Shown here: one piece after another, positions 46,964 to 60,200 of the stretch
Layout: the number at the start of each line of letters is the position of its first letter
Numbering within the stretch: the stretch's first letter is position 1
Made by a program: the position numbers and the translations under genes
Assembly (NCBI RefSeq): GCF_030052815.1
Contig: NC_079509.1
Coordinates: forward strand, 50,231,941-50,295,940
Length of the DNA: 64,000 nucleotides
Direction of reading: 5' to 3'
From: Hevea brasiliensis
Taxonomy: Eukaryota; Streptophyta; Magnoliopsida; Malpighiales; Euphorbiaceae
Notes under the pieces: generated by a model
Seen by the model: only the letters and a program-made list of their open reading frames with translations
Database searches by the model: none
What the model was told of the DNA's origin: nothing

Positions 46964-49351
46964 TTAATTATTCATTAAATAGATATATACACCGTGATAT
47001 AAGTAAGAAATTTTTAAAAGACTTCTAAAATCGTCTTTTAGCAAATAAAGGTCAAATTTTTTACATGACTTATAGGCTTTATTATTTTCAACAAGCCGTA
47101 TGGAAAAATTTGAACTCGGACTTTTAGACTTTATTGTTGTTATGGCCTTGAATCCTGTGGAGAAGGTAGAAGACTGAAAAATTCTTAGTTCCACTAAGTG
47201 TGTAAATTATTTTATATACTTAATTAAATAGAAATTAAGAAATTATATTTTATAGTGAGATTTTTTATATTTTGTTGAAAAATTAATTATTATTTTAATA
47301 ATAATTAATTATTCATTAAACAGATATATATACCTTGATATAAGTAAGAAATTTTTAAAAGACTTCTAAAATAGTCTTTTAGCAAATTAAGGTCAAATTT
47401 TTTGCACGACTTGTAGACATTATTATTATCAACAAGCCCTATGGAAAAATATGAACCCGGACTTTTAAACTTTATTATTATTATGGCCTTGATCTCTGCG
47501 AGGAAGGCAGAAGACTGAAAAATTCTTAGTTCCACTAAGTGTGTAAATTATTTTATATACTCAATTAATTTCAAATTAAGAAATTATATTTTATAGTGAG
47601 ATTTATTATATTTTGTTGTAAAATTTATTATTATTTTAATAGTAATTGATTATTCATTAAATAGATATACACACCTTGATATAAGTAAGAAAATTTTAAA
47701 AGACTTCTAAAATCATCTTTTAGCAAATTAAAGTCAAATTTTTTACATGACTTGTAAACTTTATTATTATCAAAAAGCCATATGGAAAAATCTGAACCCG
47801 GACTTTTAGACTTTATTGTTATTACGGCCATAAACCCTGCGGGGAAGGCAGAAGACTGAAAAATTCTTAGTTCCACTAAGTGTGTAAATTATTTTATATA
47901 CTTAATTAATTAGAAATTAAGAAATTATATTTTATAGTGAGATTTATTATATTTTTATCGTAAAATTTATTATTATTTTAATAATAATTAATTATTCATT
48001 ATATGGATATATACACCTTGATATAAGTAAGAAATTTTTAAAAGACTTCTAAAATCATCTTTTAGCAATTTAAGGTCAAATATTTTACATGACTTGTAGA
48101 CTTTATTATTATCAACAAGCCGTGTGGAAAAATCTGAACTCGGACTTTTAGACTTTATTATTATTATGGCCTTGAACCCTGCGGAGAAGGCAGAAGACTG
48201 AAAAATTCTTAGTTCCACTAAGTGTGTAAATTATTTTGTACACTTAATTAATTAGAAATTAAGAAATTATATTTTATAATGAGATTTATTATATTTTGTT
48301 GTAAAATTTATTATTTTTTAATAATAATTAATTATTCATTAAATTGATATATACACCTTGATATAAGTAAGAAATTTTTAAAAGACTTCTAAAATCATCT
48401 TTTAGCAAATTAAGGTCAAATTTTTTGCATGACTTATAAACTTTATTATTATGAACAAGCCATATGGAAAAATCTGAACCCGGAATTTTAGACTTTATTA
48501 TTATTATGGCCTTGAACCCTGCGGGGAAGGGAGAAGACTGAAAAATTCTTAGTACCACTAAATGTGTAAATTATTTTGTACACTTAATTAATTGAAAATT
48601 AAGAAATTATATTTTATAGTGAGATTTATTATATTTTGTTGTAAAATTTATTATTTTTTTAATAATAATTAATTATTCATTAAATAGATATATACACCTT
48701 GATATAAGTAAGAAATTTTTAAAAGACTTCTAAAGTCGTCTTTTAGCAAATTAAGGTGAAAGTTTTTGCATGACTTGTAGACTTATTATTATCAACAAGC
48801 CGTATAGAAAAATCTGAACCCGAACTTTTAGACTTTATTATTATTATGGTCTTAAACCCTGCCGGTAAGTCAGAAGACTAAAAAATTCTTAGTTCCACTA
48901 AGTGTGTAAATTATTTTATATACTTAATTAATTAGAAATTAAGAAATAATATTTTTATAGTGAGATTTATTATATTTTATTGTAAAATTTATTATTATTT
49001 AAATAATAATTAATTATTCATTAAATAGATATATACACCTTGATATAAATAAGAAATTTTTAAAAGACTTCTAAAATTGTATTTCTCCAAGTTAAGGTGA
49101 AATTTATTACATGACTTGTAGACTTTATTATTATCAACAAGCCGCATGGAAAAATCTGAACCCGGACTTTTAGACTTTATTATTATTATGGCCTTGAACC
49201 TTGCGGGGAAGGCAGAAGATTGAAAATTTCCTTAGTTTCACTAAGTGTGTGAATTATTTTACATACTTAATTAATTAGAAATTAAGAAATTATATTTTAT
49301 AGTGAGATTTATTATATTTTAATGTTAAATTTATTATTATTTAGATAATAA
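46964..49351. repeat. Higher-order repeat unit 2 (monomers A-G, 2388 bp)
   Basis: Same seven types in the same order as 43554-45941, starting 3410 bp (ten monomers) later. The G copy here has GTATTTCTCCAAG, shared with the G copy at 46624, so it is a subtype. Confidence 0.85.
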
Positions 49352-51397
49352 TTAATTATTCATTAAATAGATATATACACCGTGATATAAGTAAGAAATT
49401 TTTAAAAGACTTCTAAAATCGTCTTTTAGCAAATAAAGGTCAAATTTTTTACATGACTTATAGGCTTTATTATTTTCAACAAGCCGTATGGAAAAATTTG
49501 AACCCGGACTTTTAGACTTTATTGTTATTATGTCCTTGAATCCTGTGGAGAAGGTAGAAGACTGAAAAATTCTTAGTTCCACTAAGTGTGTAAATTATTT
49601 TATATACTTAATTAAATAGAAATTAAGAAATTATATTTTATAGTGAGATTTTTTATATTTTGTTGAAAAATTAATTATTATTTTAATAATAATTAATTAT
49701 TCATTAAACAGATATATATACCTTGATATAAGTAAGAAATTTTTAAAAGACTTCTAAAATAGTCTTTTAGCAAATTAAGGTCAAATTTTTTGCACGACTT
49801 GTAGACATTATTATTATCAACAAGCCATATGGAAAAATATGAACCCGGACTTTTAGACTTTATTATTATTATGGCCTTGATCTCTGCGGGGAAGGCAGAA
49901 GACTGAAAAATTCTTAGTTCCACTAAGTGTGTAAATTATTTTATATACTCAATTAATTTCAAATTAAGAAATTATATTTTATAGTGAGATTTATTATATT
50001 TTGTTGTAAAATTTATTATTATTTTAATATTAATTAATTATTCATTAAATAGATATACACACCTTGATATAAGTAAGAAAATTTTAAAAGACTTCTAAAA
50101 TCATCTTTTAGCAAATTAAAGTCAAATTTTTTACATGACTTGTAAACTTTATTATTATCAACAAGCCATATGGAAAAATTTGAACCCGGACTTTTAGACT
50201 TTATTGTTATTATGGCCTTAAACCCTGGGGGGAAGGCAGAAGACTGAAAAATTCTTAGTTCCGCTAAGTGTGTAAATTATTTTATATACTTAATTAATTA
50301 GAAATTAAGAAATAATATTTTATAGTGAGATTTATTATATTTTTATCGTAAAATTTATTATTATTTTAATAATAATTAATTATTCATTATATAGATATAT
50401 ACACCTTGATATAAGTAAGAAATTTTTAAAAGACTTCTAAAATCATCTTTTAGCAATTTAAGGTCAAATTTTTTACATGACTTGTAGACTTTATTATTAT
50501 CAACAAGCCGTATGGAAAAATCTGAACTCGGACTTTTAGACTTTATTATTATTATGGCCTTGAACCCTGCGGAGAAGGCAGAAGACTGAAAAATTCTTAG
50601 TTCCACTAAGTGTGTAAATTATTTTATATACTTAATTAATTAGAAATTAAGAAATTATATTTTATAGTGAGATTTATTATATTTTGTTGTAAAATTTATT
50701 ATTTTTTAATAATAATTAATTATTCATTAAGTAGATATATACACCTTGATATAAGTAAGAAATTTTTAAAAGACTTCTAAAATCATCTTTTAGCAAATTA
50801 AGGTCAAATTTTTTGCATGACTTATAAACTTTATTATTATGAAAAAGCCATATGGAAAAATCTGAACCTGGAATTTTAGACTTTATTATTATTATGGCCT
50901 TGAACCCTGCGGGGAAGGTAGAAGACTGAAAAATTCTTAGTTCCACTAAGTGTGTAAATTATTTTTCACACTTAATTAATTAAAAATTAAGAAATTATAT
51001 TTTATAGTGAGATTTATTATATTTTGTTGTAAAATTTATTATTTTTATAATAATAATTAATTATTCATTAAATAGATATATACACCTTGATATAAGTAAG
51101 AAATTTTTAAAAGACTTCTAAAGTCGTCTTTTAGCAAATTAAGGTGAAAGTTTTTGCATGACTTGTAGACTTTATTATTATCAACAAGCCGTATAGAAAA
51201 ATCTGAACCCGAACTTTTAGACTTTATTATTATTATGGTCTTAAACCCTGCTGGTAGGTCAGAAGACTGAAAAATTCTTAGTTCCACTAAGTGTGTAAAT
51301 TATTTTATATACTTAATTAATTAGAAATTAAGAAATTATATTTTATAGTGAGATTTATTATATTTTATTGTAAAATTTATTATTATTTTAATAATAA
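49352..51397. repeat. Higher-order repeat unit 3 (monomers A-F)
   Basis: Types A to F, each exactly 2388 or 2387 bp after its counterpart in unit 2. Sampled monomer D differs at only about three of 160 bases between 47988 and 50376. Type G is replaced by a consensus-like monomer at 51398. Confidence 0.83.
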
Positions 51398-52415
51398 TTA
51401 ATTATTCATTAAATAGATATATACACCTTGATATAAGTAAGAAATTTTTAAAAGACTTCTAAAATCGTCTTTTAGCAAATTAAGGTCAAATTTTTTACAT
51501 GACTTATAGACTTTATTATTATCAACAAGCCGTATGGAAAAATCTGAACCTGGACTTTTAGACTTTATTATTATAATGGCCTTGAACCCTGCGGGGAAGG
51601 CAGAAAATTGATAAATTCTTAGTTCCACTAAGTATTAAGTTATTTTATATACTTAATTAATCAGAAATTAAGAAATTATATTTTATAGTGAGAATCGGAA
51701 ATTAAGAAATTATATTTTAAAGTGAGATTTATTATATTTTGTTGTAAAATTTATTGTTATTTTAATAATAATTAATTATTCATTAAATAGATATATGCAC
51801 CTTGATATAAGTAAGAAATTTTTAAAAGACTTATAAAATCGTCTTTTAGCAAATTAAGGTCAAATTTTTTGCATGGCTTATAGACTTTATTATTATCAAC
51901 AAGCCGTATGGAAAAATCTGTACTTGGATTTTTAAATTTTATTTTTATTATGGCCTTGAACCCTGTGAGGAAGGCAGAAAATTGAAAATTTCTTAATTCC
52001 ACTTTGTGTGTAAATTATTTTATATACTTAATTAATTAGAAATTAAGAAATTATATTTTATTATGAAATTTTTTATATTTTGTTGTAAAATTTATTATTA
52101 TTTTAATAATAATTAATTATTCATTAAATAGATATACACACCTTAATATAAGTCAGAAATTTTTAAAAGACTTCTAAAATCGTCTCTTGGGAAATTAAGG
52201 TCAAATTTTTTGCAAGACTTGTAGACTTTATTAAAAGACTTTTAAAATCGTCTTTTAGCAAATTATGTTCAAATTTTTTGCATGACTTATAGACTTTTTT
52301 ATTATCAACAAGCCGTATGGAAAAATCTAAATTTAGACTTTTAGATTTTATTATTATTATGATTTGCGGACTTCATTATTATCAACAACCCGTGTGGAAA
52401 AATTTGAACCCAGTC

Positions 52416-52754
52416 TATTTGGTATAAGTGGATAGAGTTGTTGTTGAAAAAAATATTTTGTTAATTATATTAATTAAAAATAATTTAAATTTAGATTTAA
52501 TAAATTTTAATTATAAAAATATTAAAATAATAAAATAATTTTTTAAATTATTCTTTTATTAACATTTAAAATTATGTTTTTTTCTTAAAAAGTAGTTTTA
52601 ATTCTTCAATTTCAATATTAAACAGGTACAAACTATCTATATTTTAAAATAAGTGCATTATGTTTTTATTTTTTTGATCATCAATAGTGTGTGTACTGCG
52701 ATATGTATTACTTTTTTATCATATTTATTTTTCTTTCAAAGGATAAAAAAAAAT
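52416..52754. other. AT-rich gap between satellite and Sirevirus
   Basis: The first bases contain TGGTATAAGTGG, which resembles a pol III A box, followed by ATAGAGTTGTTGTTG and an A run. No B box follows in place. The rest is low-complexity AT-rich sequence. Confidence 0.35.
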
Positions 52755-54170
52755 TGTTGTCCCAAAAAAAGTGATCAAGAGGGGGGTGAATTGGACACTT
52801 TAGGCAATTTTTCAGTCTTTGCTCAAGACTTAATGAAAAATTGTGGATTTGCACTTCTATGTATGTGTATAACTCTGTTTCTAGGATGTAATTTAAGTAA
52901 TCAATCAAGTTATTCACAAATAACAGATCATACACAAAATAATTACTTAATACCAAGTATATTTTCTCACATGAAAATCAGAGTTTGCAAGTTTAATTGT
53001 TCAATCTCAGTGTTAACTCAATAAAACAAGTTCTCAACACATTCAATATATATTCAGAGAATCAAAGTGCAAAAAATTAAAGATTTAAGGGAAGAAGATA
53101 ATCAAACACAATGTTTATAGTGGTTCGGCTCTCTTAACCTTCATCCACTCTTCCCAAAGTCCCACTTTGAGAGTCACTCCACTATTTGATCTTTTCAACA
53201 GGTAAGATTCAAAGCCTTTACAATCTCAGCAAGCTTCCCAGGTGCTTGAGAACCTTTACAACGTCTTTCCTTCCCACAAAAGACCACAAGCTTCATAAGG
53301 TGCTTGAAAACCTTCCACAAGTGTGTCCTCACACTTACACAACCTTAAATAGGTTTTGGAGTAGATAAAATCACTCTCAATAACTCTCAGATACAGAATT
53401 TAATGCTAAAAAATTGAGAGAGAAGATTTGCCACTCAAGCTCAAGAGTATTTGAACGAAAGCTTTAAAAATACCATAATAAATTCACAATGAATAAGAGT
53501 ACTTTCATTAGTTAGAATTGTAGTAAATGATGCCTTTTATAGGTGCTTTTCATTGCCAAAAACGTCTGCTGGAGAGTGTGTCTAATGACTCTTTAATTTT
53601 CAAAAAACTAGCCGTTATTACTTAGAAAGTCGTGCAGCAGAGTTGAGTCAGGTTAAATCATAAAAATAATTAACTAAATTTTTCACCGGTTAACTAGTTT
53701 TGTAAGACAGAGAATTTTAGACATCAAAACTAGTTAACTAATTTTCGCAACGAGTTAACTAATTTCGCTACTGTCTGACTTAAATTTTGAGTTTTTGAAG
53801 GAAGGTTGTAAAAATTACTTTGACTATTCAAAAACCTTAGAAATGATATAAAAACACTTTATAAACTCTGGAATCTAAAATCAAAATTGATTTTAGGTCT
53901 TAAATGGCATAAATTCTCCACTCTTGTACAATGGTCCTAAGAACTTAATTTCTATCCTATTTCTTCATGGACTTTGATTCGTCTTGTGTTATACAAGATG
54001 ATAATCTCTTTTTATATTAGCCATGTCATTAGAATAGTCCTTCCATCAATGTCTTTGCATATCATGACCTATAAAATAACTTCAAATACTTATGCACAAA
54101 GGGTTAATATATATTTCATTAAGTTTTGTTATCATCAAAATCAAGCTCATTATAGCTTACAGGGCCTACA
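52755..54170 (-). repeat. Sirevirus 3' LTR, complete
   Basis: 1416 bp, TGTTGTCCC to GGGCCTACA on the plus strand. Its first about 1030 bp match 62296-63329 closely. It contains TAGTTAACTA palindromes near 53731 and related copies nearby. Confidence 0.88.
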
Positions 54171-54187
54171 ATCTCCCCCTTTTTGAT
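54171..54187 (-). other. Polypurine tract of the Sirevirus
   Basis: The minus strand reads CATCAAAAAGGGGGAGAT directly before the 3' LTR start TGTAGGCCC. This conserved G-rich tract is a Sirevirus hallmark. Confidence 0.88.
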
Positions 54188-54741
54188 GATGTCAAAACTT
54201 AATGAATCTATGAAGATCATAAAAATTCAATTGTATAACTATCTACACATGTCATGTATGCAAGAACTTGCTTTTAGACAAGCTCCCCCTATATGTATGC
54301 ACACAATCATTCAAAATGCAAAAATGTTAAGAAGCTACCAAATAGCTCCCCCTAAATTTGATATTCAAAGCATTTTGAAGATAATGTAAGTAACATGTTA
54401 ACCAATTTCCAAGCTCAATTCATCCAAGATCAATTCAATCATCATATATAGGATATATCAACCATAAGTCAATCATAAAAGAGTATCATCATAACTTCAA
54501 TAACTTTCCAAAATAAGTCCAAAATATTTATATCAGAATATGAACCATACACCCACTGATCAAAATTAGTTAACTAAAAATGTACCCAGTTAACTAAAAA
54601 CATTCTGTCAGTTGAAACATTTTCCTATCTTCTCCTAATTTCTCCCATTTTTTGACATCAACTAAAAGATAGACATTCTCCTATTTTATCCTATTTTCTC
54701 CCCTTTTTTGAAAAATAGACAAAAGACACAATTTTGAAATC
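54188..54741. other. Sirevirus 3' untranslated region
   Basis: Non-coding sequence between ORF3 and the PPT. It has a perfect TAGTTAACTA at 54567-54576, a near copy at 54587, and several CTCCCCCT/TTTTGATG-like pieces near 54280 and 54340 resembling the PPT. Confidence 0.6.
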
Positions 54742-56690
54742 TCAAGGTTTATCTTTGCTACTAAGGATTCTGCCACTTCTCCTAAGGTGAGTAGGATCAA
54801 CAGGTTTGGCTTTTTTCTTCTTCTTTGGGGGTTCTTTTTCAGGTATGGTTACTTGGATTTTTGGAGGAATTGGTAGAACTGATTTTCTGGCTTGTGCTTT
54901 GGTTATTCTAGGGCCATATTGCATGGGTAAAGAGATGGTTGATTCAGGGACTAGTTGAGAGGCAGTAGGAACAGGTTTTGGTTGATCCGAGGATAAGTCT
55001 TGTGACTGCTCTTCTTTCTTTTTGTCAGCATCTTCCTTCTCCTCTTCTTGTCTTGAACCGTTTCTGCCTTCACTTTTTCCATTTTCACTGCTGCTGTTGC
55101 TTTTAGTATGAGATGAGGAGGATTCTCTGATTTTTCTTTGTCAGGTTCTTGTTCTGCTTCTGATTCCTCTGCTGAAGATTCTTCCTTCCCATCATTTTTC
55201 TCTACGTCTTCATCCTCAGCTAGCTTACTTTCTTCTTGCTCCTTTTCAGCAGCTTCTACATGCTCCTCTTCTTCTTCTTCCACTTCAGAAATTTTTACTC
55301 CACTTGGTCCAGCAACCTTTGCATTGCTAGGACCAGCAGTACCCTGTGGGTAGCTTCCAAAATCTCCAAACTTTCCAAAAGATTCACCAAACAGCATTTG
55401 AGCCATCTTCTTCATGAACCATTCTTGTCTATCCAATCTATTAATCAACATATCCATCTTGCATTTTGCTCAGCCATAATTTCCTTCTGCAATTCATGAG
55501 ATTTTTCTAAAATACTCAAGGTCAGTCCACTCGTTTCTTTGATTTCCTTCATCATGTCCAGATTTGCTTTACTTATTTTCACAAAATCTGACATTTTCAG
55601 CTTCATTTTCTCTTTCTTCTTAGAGCTTTTCCCTTCATCTATTTTAGAACTTTTCTCTTTCAACTTGCTTATAGGGATGTCTGATTCTGTTTCAGAATTT
55701 GATTCTGATTCAGATTCAATTTCAATCTCAGTCTCTTCTTCTTTCTTTTTCTCTTCTTTCTTACTCCTTTTCCTACCATCATCAGCCTTGAATATCTCTT
55801 TAATGGGGATAGGATTGCTAAACTTCTTTTCTTTGCTCAGATAAACTCCCATAGCTTAAAATACAAGAGTCAAAGGCATAGCATATGGCAACCTTCTATG
55901 CTTACTAGACTTAGCAATCACTTTAAAAATAAAAAATGGCAAGTTAAATCTGATTTTGTTAACCAAGTGCCACATAATGCATAAATCAAGGCTATTTGCA
56001 TATGAGTGACTACCACTTCTAGGATTGAGCAAATATCGAATGAAGGATTGTAGAATCCTAAAATTTTGAGGCACTAAACTGATATTGGTCATTTCATTTT
56101 CAAGTGTACCCTCCGGAAAAATTGACAATTGATGTCTTCTCATCATATCCTTCAAGCTTCCTAGAATCTTTGAAGGTTCCAATCCTATTTCCATCATTTG
56201 GTAGGTTTAAAACAGAGGCTAAGAAATCAACATCAACAATCTGACTTTTCTTCTTAACTTTCACACTAAAACTTTCTCCTTTAACAACTTCTTTCATACT
56301 TCCATAAAATTCTTGAATCAAATAACAATAATAATATTCATTCAACTCAGAAAATTCCATCCAGCCTTGAAAAGTAAATAAATCTTCAAATTCATAAGAC
56401 AAGTCAGAAAATGAATCCCATTTAATGTACCTTGGCTCGAAAATATTTTGTTGCACAAAAGGTTTCGAAGCAGGGGCCTTCTCCATTTTCTTCTTTTTCT
56501 TAGAAGGTTCTGACCCAGCAATACCCTTTCCCTTTCTTTTTCTTGCTCGTTCTGCCACTGTCTCTATTTCTTCATCACTGTTCTCAACTTTAGTTTCTTC
56601 TTCTCTTTCCTTTTTGGATCTGGCAGCGGCTTTCATAGCATCACCCATGAATTTTTGAGGTTTGGTAGCCACTTGTTTTACCCTTGCCAT
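54742..56690 (-). pseudogene. Sirevirus ORF3 (envelope-position ORF), broken
   Basis: An ORF in the place where Sireviruses carry an env-like gene. It starts ATG at 56690 (MARVKQVATK) with a basic, nuclear-signal-like run (KKKKKMEK). The next block, from about 56470 to 55860, resembles the putative plant transposon domain (PF20167 type), with LIQEFYGSMKE, a VDFLASVLNLP motif and YLLNPRSGSHSYA near 56010. Then come charged K/E/S repeats, a coiled-coil-like segment around 55500, a very acidic stretch near 55260, and a basic end RRSGRILSSKDKP. A frameshift near 56155, a stop at about 55856, and shifts near 55450 and 54955 break it. I see no signal peptide or membrane span; the function is unknown. 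Confidence 0.75.
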
Positions 56691-57273
56691 CGATTCTTGA
56701 AAAATTTCAGTGAGAAGTAACAGCTTGAGGAAGAACGAGATTTTACCATTTAGGGATTTTGAGAAGGAAAATTGGGGATTTCTGGTTTTGAGAGAAATTT
56801 GGGGTTTCTAAGAGAGTGGAGAATCAACTTGCAGCAAAGAAATGAGGGAGTTTTAGATTGATTGAAGTGATATGTAACAGTTACAAAAAAAATTTTCAAA
56901 TTTTCAAATTGTGTACAGTTTTTCATAGAGAACCGGGAATTCCTTTTTGCTAAAACCCAATTTACCCTTTAAAGACATAAAAAGAGCATAACTGTGCTTA
57001 GGGGTATATATGTCAAAAAAGATTATAAAGAGAGCGAAAATACCCGTTAGAAAGAAAGTAATTTTAAAACAGGTGGGTTTTCTCAAATGTACACAGAGGC
57101 AAAATTAGTTAACTAATTTTGAAACCTAGTTGGCTAAATATTATACAGGTATAAAACTAGACAACTGCAGTGAAAAAGTAGTTAACTAAAAACACATGTA
57201 CGCAGAATATAGCACTAACAATATATTTAACCAAATTATTCACCAAATTCATATCAAAAGTAGCAAATATCAT
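56691..57273. other. Spacer between Sirevirus pol and ORF3
   Basis: Non-coding. It contains two perfect TAGTTAACTA palindromes at 57106-57115 and 57179-57188. It may hold the leader or promoter of ORF3, but nothing shows this directly. Confidence 0.5.
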
Positions 57274-60200
57274 TCAATAGCTTCCCTCATGCCAAGTTCC
57301 CTTCTAATCCTACAAAAGTTTTTCTTATTTAGTGGTTTTGTAAAAATATCTGCAAGTTGTTATTCTGTAGGAATAAACTCTAACTCAATGTCACCGTTTT
57401 GAACATGATTTCTAATAAAGAGATGTCTAATTTCTAATAAAGTGATGTCTAATTTCTATGTGCTTTGATCTAGAGTGTTGGACTAGATTTTTAGTTAGGT
57501 TGATGGCACTAGTATTATCACACCTTATAGGAACATTATCAACCTTTATACCAAAATCTTCTAATTGTTGCTTCATCTATAGAATTTGAGCAACACAACT
57601 TCCTATGATAATGTATTACCTTCAGCGATGAAAGAGCTACAGAAGTTTGTTTCTTACTATGCCAAGACACTAAGGCATGACCTAGGAATTGGCAAGTACC
57701 CGAAGTACTCTTTCTATCCAATCTACTTTCAGCAAAGTCAGAATCACTATATCCAACTAGATCAAATGTGTCGCATTTAGGATACCGTAAACCAATTGAG
57801 TGTGTGCCAATGAGGTATTTGAAAATCCTTTTAACAGCAAGTAAATGAGATTCCTTAGGACATGATTGAAACCGAGCACACATACACACACTAAAATGAA
57901 TGTCAGGTCTAGATGCAGTTAAATATAAAAGTGACCCAATCATGCCTCTAAATAGCTTTTGATCAACATCTTTACCTTTTTCATCCTTTTCCAACTTGAT
58001 GGTGGAGCTCATAGGAGTTCCAATACTCTTCAAATCATCCATCTTGAATTTATTTAGCATATCTTTGATGTACTTGGATTGATTAATAAAGATGCCACCA
58101 TTGAGTTGCTTAATTTGTAGTCCAAGGAAAAAGGTAAGTTCACCCATCATGCTCATCTCAAATTCATTTTGCATCATCTTAGAGAAGCTTTTGCATAGAG
58201 AAGCATCAGTAGCACCAAAAATAATGTCATCAATATAAATTTGAAAGAAAAGCATATCATGTTTGTGTGTTTTTGTGAAGAGTGTGTTGTCTGCTTTTCC
58301 TCTTTAAAAACCATTATCTAAAAGAAACTTACTAAGCCTCTCATACCAAGCTCTAGGGGCTTGCTTCAATCCATATAAGGCCTTAGTGAGTTTATAAACA
58401 TGATTAGGAAATTCATAATTTTCAAAACCTGGTGGTTGTTCAACATAAACTTATTCATCAATATAACCATTCAAGAATGCACTCTTAACATCCATTTGAT
58501 ATGGCATAAAATTTTTATAACATGCAAATGCACACAACATTCTAATAGTTTCAATTCTAGCAACTGGAGCAAAAGTCTCATCAAAATCAATACATTCCTC
58601 TTGATTATATCCTTGAGCTACTAATGTAGCCTTATTTCTAATGACTTGCCCTTTATCATCCATTTTGTTCCTAAAAACCCACTTGGTACCAATGATAAAA
58701 TGATTTCTAGGCCTAGGAACAAGTTTCCATACTTTATTTCTCTCAAATTGATTGAGTTCTTCTTGCATAGCAAGAATCCAACTCTCATCACTTTGAGCTT
58801 CATTATAAGACTTTGGTTCAAGTTGAGAAACAAATGCAATGTTACCAAAGTATTTTCGAAGTTGAGCTCTTGTCATCATCTTTTTTGAAGGGCTATCAAT
58901 TATGTCCTCCTTTGGATGATCTCTATGATATCTCCATTCTTGAGGTAGGTCATCATGATGTGGTTCATCAATTTGGAGTTCTTCAATATTGGGCAATACT
59001 TCTTGATCACCTTCTTGATCTTTCTCATTAGCATTTTCATTAACAACATCATTCCCAATTGCACTTTAGGGCTCAATAGATTGACTTTGTTGCTTGTGAG
59101 TCTTATCCCTTTTTCTTCCAAAAATTTTACCTAGTTCATCTTCATCAGAAACAATCTTTCTTTCCAAGAAGTTGTTAGTTTCATCAAATACAACATGAAT
59201 GGTTTCCTCAACTAACAAAGTTCTCCTATTAAAGACTCTATAAGCTTTGCTATGTATTAAATATCCTAGAAAAATACCTTCATCTGATTTTACATCAAAT
59301 TTTTTGAGGTTATCATTCTTGTTGTTCAAAATATAACACTTACAACCAAATGCACGAAAGTAAGAAATGTTAGGCTTCCTCCCTTTCCATAATTCATAAG
59401 AGGTTTTCTTTAAGATTGGCCTAATCATTGCTCTATTCAAGATATAGCAAGCAGTGTTTATGGCTTCTGCCCAAAAGTATTTTGGAAGACTGTGTTCACT
59501 AAGCATTGTTCTTGCCATTTCTTGTAAAGTTCTATTTTTCCTCTCTACAACTCCATTTTGTTGTGGGGTTCTAGGAGCTGAAAAGTTATGAAAAATGCCA
59601 TTGTTTGAACAAAATTCATCAAAAGATTGGTTTTCAAACTCTCTCCCATGATCACTTCTAATGGAGGCAATGAGTAAGCCTTTTTTACTTTGTACTTTCT
59701 TACAAAAAGATATAAATACACTAAAAGTTTCATCCTTATGTGCAAAAAAATATGTCCATGTATACCTAGTGTAATCATCTACTATGACCAAAGTATATGC
59801 TTTACCACCAAGACTTATAGGTGTAATAGGACCAAACAAATCAAGATGTAATAACTCAAGAGGTCTAGATGTTGAAACAACATTTTTTGATTTGAAAGAA
59901 ACTTTGGTTTGTTTCCCAAGAGAACAAGGCTTGCAAACATGATCTTTTTCAAAGTTAATTTTTGGCAAACCTTTAACAAGGTCATATCTTAAAAGGTTTG
60001 AAATCACATGCATACTAGCATGACCAAGTCTTCTATGCCACAACCAACTATCTTCTTTAAGAGATACAAGACATCTTTCATTTCCATTTTCAATAACATT
60101 CAAATCAAGCAAATATACATTTTCACTTCTAGGTGCAATGAATAATGTATGATCATTATGCAAACTTCTAATATCACAATGTGTAGAATTAAAAATAACT

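Larger units (their letters stand above)
38904..52415. repeat. Tandem satellite array, 341-bp monomer, about 39 copies
   Basis: Head-to-tail copies of an AT-rich monomer of 340-342 bp, recognisable by ACAAGCCGTATGGAAAAATC, TCTGAACCCGGACTTTTAG, GTTCCACTAAGTGTGTAAA and ATACACCTTGATATAAGTAA. The first copy starts mid-monomer at about 38904. The last 200 bp contain broken, locally duplicated pieces. A 341-bp unit is close to two nucleosome repeats, as in many plant satellites. No transposon interrupts the array. Copies before about 42188 are more divergent; those from 43554 form a higher-order repeat. A 76-codon frame on the minus strand recurs in most copies but lacks an ATG. Confidence 0.95.

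Noticed and set aside
40158..52002. A 76-codon open frame on the minus strand recurring in most satellite monomers, looking like a tandem gene family
   Set aside because: The frame opens with GTG, not ATG, and the only in-frame ATG is a few codons before the stop. Differences between copies change amino acids freely, and several monomers break the frame. It is a by-product of the repeat.
38904..52415. Regular repeats resembling a CRISPR array
   Set aside because: The repeats are contiguous 341-bp units with no unique spacers, in a plant genome.
52653..53024. A 123-codon frame on the plus strand, repeated at 62332-62565
   Set aside because: It lies across and within the Sirevirus LTR and repeats only because the LTR does. 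Its reading is antisense to the element.
55138..55844. Serine-rich plus-strand frames near 55138-55353 and 55539-55844
   Set aside because: They are the reverse strand of glutamate- and lysine-rich codons in Sirevirus ORF3.
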